DNA of 64,000 bases from Planococcus maitriensis. GTDB lineage: Bacteria > Bacillota > Bacilli > Bacillales_A > Planococcaceae. The notes beneath the pieces are model-generated. The model was not told the origin of the DNA. It was given only the letters and a program-made list of their open reading frames with translations, and searched no databases. The stretch lies in contig NZ_QLZQ01000001.1 of the NCBI RefSeq assembly GCF_003289925.1, positions 930,001-994,000 on the forward strand, in the 5' to 3' direction. The position numbers and the translations under genes were made by a program. Shown here piece after piece: positions 62,987 to 64,000 of the stretch (position 1 is its first letter; the number at the start of each line of letters is the position of its first letter).

Positions 62987-64000
62987 ATAGGCGGTGTCGT
63001 GTATTCTTTTTTCAATGAGTCTGCGCCTGCCGCTTGAAGGTAGAGCGCGGAAGCGCGAATATCGAGCTGTCCCATGTTTCCTGTCAAATCCGCGGCGCGG
63101 CTGATGACAGGGAGCGGGGTGGCTTTTTTCTGTTCGTTCAAATAACGCCTGCCATTGTTTGTCATGCCCAGCAAGCGGAGGTATTCGGGACGGATGGCGG
63201 CTTGTGCTTCCGACTGTGTGTACCCGGTGAAGATGTGGGTCAGCATGCGCTGTATGCGCGTACGGGTAAAGCGTTTGCTTTTCACCCGATTGATGAACGC
63301 ATCGAAGGTTTCCGAACGCTTGGCCGACTCATGAATGAGGTTTTCGATGCCTTCAGTCACTTCGGCAAACCGGGCAAGCGCTTTTGGCCCTTCGCGCAAA
63401 ATGGTGAAACGCAGCATCGGGTAGAATCTTTGCCAGTCGACGAATCCTTCCTGCTCCGCGTGAACACGCTCAAGCAAGCGGATGCTGCTCGGTGGAAGAT
63501 ACGGAGCCAGTTCGGCAAGTTCTTCGCCCTCGAAGAAAGCATTGCGGATTCCCGTCGCGCTTGCGATTGCGACGCCTGGCTCCAGAGGGTCGTGGTAACC
63601 CGCACCGATGCGCTGTATCGTCAAGGGGGCCATCGTGCTGTGGAGGGCGTGGGCAGCTTCTACATAATGATAGCCAAGGATATTGTTCGGTTTGGTCAAG
63701 TCGGCATAACGCCCGCTGCCATTCGTTAAGCTCAAGTATGCGTCGTTCAGCGCTTTCGGGTAGCTGATGCCGGTCTGGACCCGGTCATGGATGACTTTTT
63801 CGTATTGCTCTTTTTCAGTACTCAATAATTCCAGGCTGTTCAGGAACGGCTCGATCTCGCCTTGCTCGCTGCCAAAGCAAAAAGAAGCGCATCCTGCTGC
63901 ATCGAGCAAGTGGATGGCGCCACGCGCAAATTCTGAAGCCTGAGCTGTCGCGAAAGCATAGGGCAATTCGATGACGACATCGACGCCAGCCGAGAGCGCC
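62959..64000 (-). CDS. tmcAL: tRNA(Met) cytidine acetate ligase TmcAL (YlbM), truncated by the window edge
   Basis: The frame stays open to the right edge, so the N-terminal HIGH-like nucleotidyl-transfer motif lies outside; about 347 residues are present. Visible features are ELPYAFATAQASEFARGA, SATGIRNAFFEG (about 151-162) and a basic C-terminal half (RVKSKRFTRTRIQRML), all typical of YlbM/TmcAL. The enzyme uses acetate and ATP to acetylate C34 of elongator tRNA-Met. It converges on and overlaps ylbL. Confidence 0.92.
   Translation of the reverse strand, partial: ALSAGVDVVIELPYAFATAQASEFARGAIHLLDAAGCASFCFGSEQGEIEPFLNSLELLSTEKEQYEKVIHDRVQTGISYPKALNDAYLSLTNGSGRYADLTKPNNILGYHYVEAAHALHSTMAPLTIQRIGAGYHDPLEPGVAIASATGIRNAFFEGEELAELAPYLPPSSIRLLERVHAEQEGFVDWQRFYPMLRFTILREGPKALARFAEVTEGIENLIHESAKRSETFDAFINRVKSKRFTRTRIQRMLTHIFTGYTQSEAQAAIRPEYLRLLGMTNNGRRYLNEQKKATPLPVISRAADLTGNMGQLDIRASALYLQAAGADSLKKEYTTPPIYIGDSSAR

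Overview
The window looks like a chromosomal core segment of a low-to-mid G+C Gram-positive bacterium of the Planococcaceae (Planococcus/Planomicrobium type). The evidence is Bacillus-type gene content and gene order, Bacillota regulators (SigI/RsgI, CcpC, CbpB/DarB, RpoY), AGGAGG-type ribosome binding sites, frequent GTG/TTG starts and no sporulation genes. The order follows B. subtilis from ykoY through sigI-rsgI, ktrD, ykwC, ykyB, fadH, cbpB, ccpC, dapHL, ktrC, rnjA-rpoY, ykrA, defB, ykyA, pdhABCD, speA, yktABC, ylaF-typA-ylaH, ylaN, ftsW, pycA, ctaA, ctaBCDEFG and ylbA-ylbM. Many intervening B. subtilis genes are missing, including sporulation-linked ylbJ. I see no tRNA, rRNA, CRISPR array, prophage or intact insertion sequence.

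Layout. 1-5 kb: the end of a thioester-reductase-like SDR gene, a yybP-ykoY Mn2+ riboswitch with its TerC exporter, sigI-rsgI, and the potassium channel subunit KtrD. 6-16 kb: a MarR regulator, lipoprotein, CPBP-family membrane protein, ykwC, ykyB, fadH, the c-di-AMP-binding CBS protein, an MFS pump, ccpC, and lysine/peptidoglycan genes dapH-dapL. 16-22 kb: another MFS pump and a complete polyamine ABC operon (regulator-potABCD) on the minus strand. 22-27 kb: ktrC, rnjA-rpoY, a 23-residue basic peptide gene, ykrA, def and ykyA. 28-33 kb: the pyruvate dehydrogenase operon. 33-43 kb: a deacetylase lipoprotein, speA, a nitronate monooxygenase, the ykt and yla genes, and typA. 43-56 kb: ftsW, pycA and the whole caa3 oxidase assembly. 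57-64 kb: the ylb block ending in a truncated tmcAL (ylbM).

How the genes work together. Pyruvate is split between acetyl-CoA (pdhABCD) and oxaloacetate (pycA), and electrons reach the caa3 oxidase (cta genes, heme A from ctaAB). The K+ system KtrCD, the CBS protein and PycA are all c-di-AMP-linked in relatives. PotABCD imports polyamines and SpeA makes their precursor.

The most unusual feature is a family of three dispersed repeats (about 15.5, 22.9 and 55.5 kb). Each lies between a convergent gene pair, and each is bracketed by two near-identical copies of the local bidirectional terminator, with a different terminator at each locus. Two copies share a 129-bp core with only four mismatches. 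The third carries a 158-bp nested expansion. This looks like a small non-autonomous mobile element that inserts at terminator hairpins and duplicates the whole hairpin.
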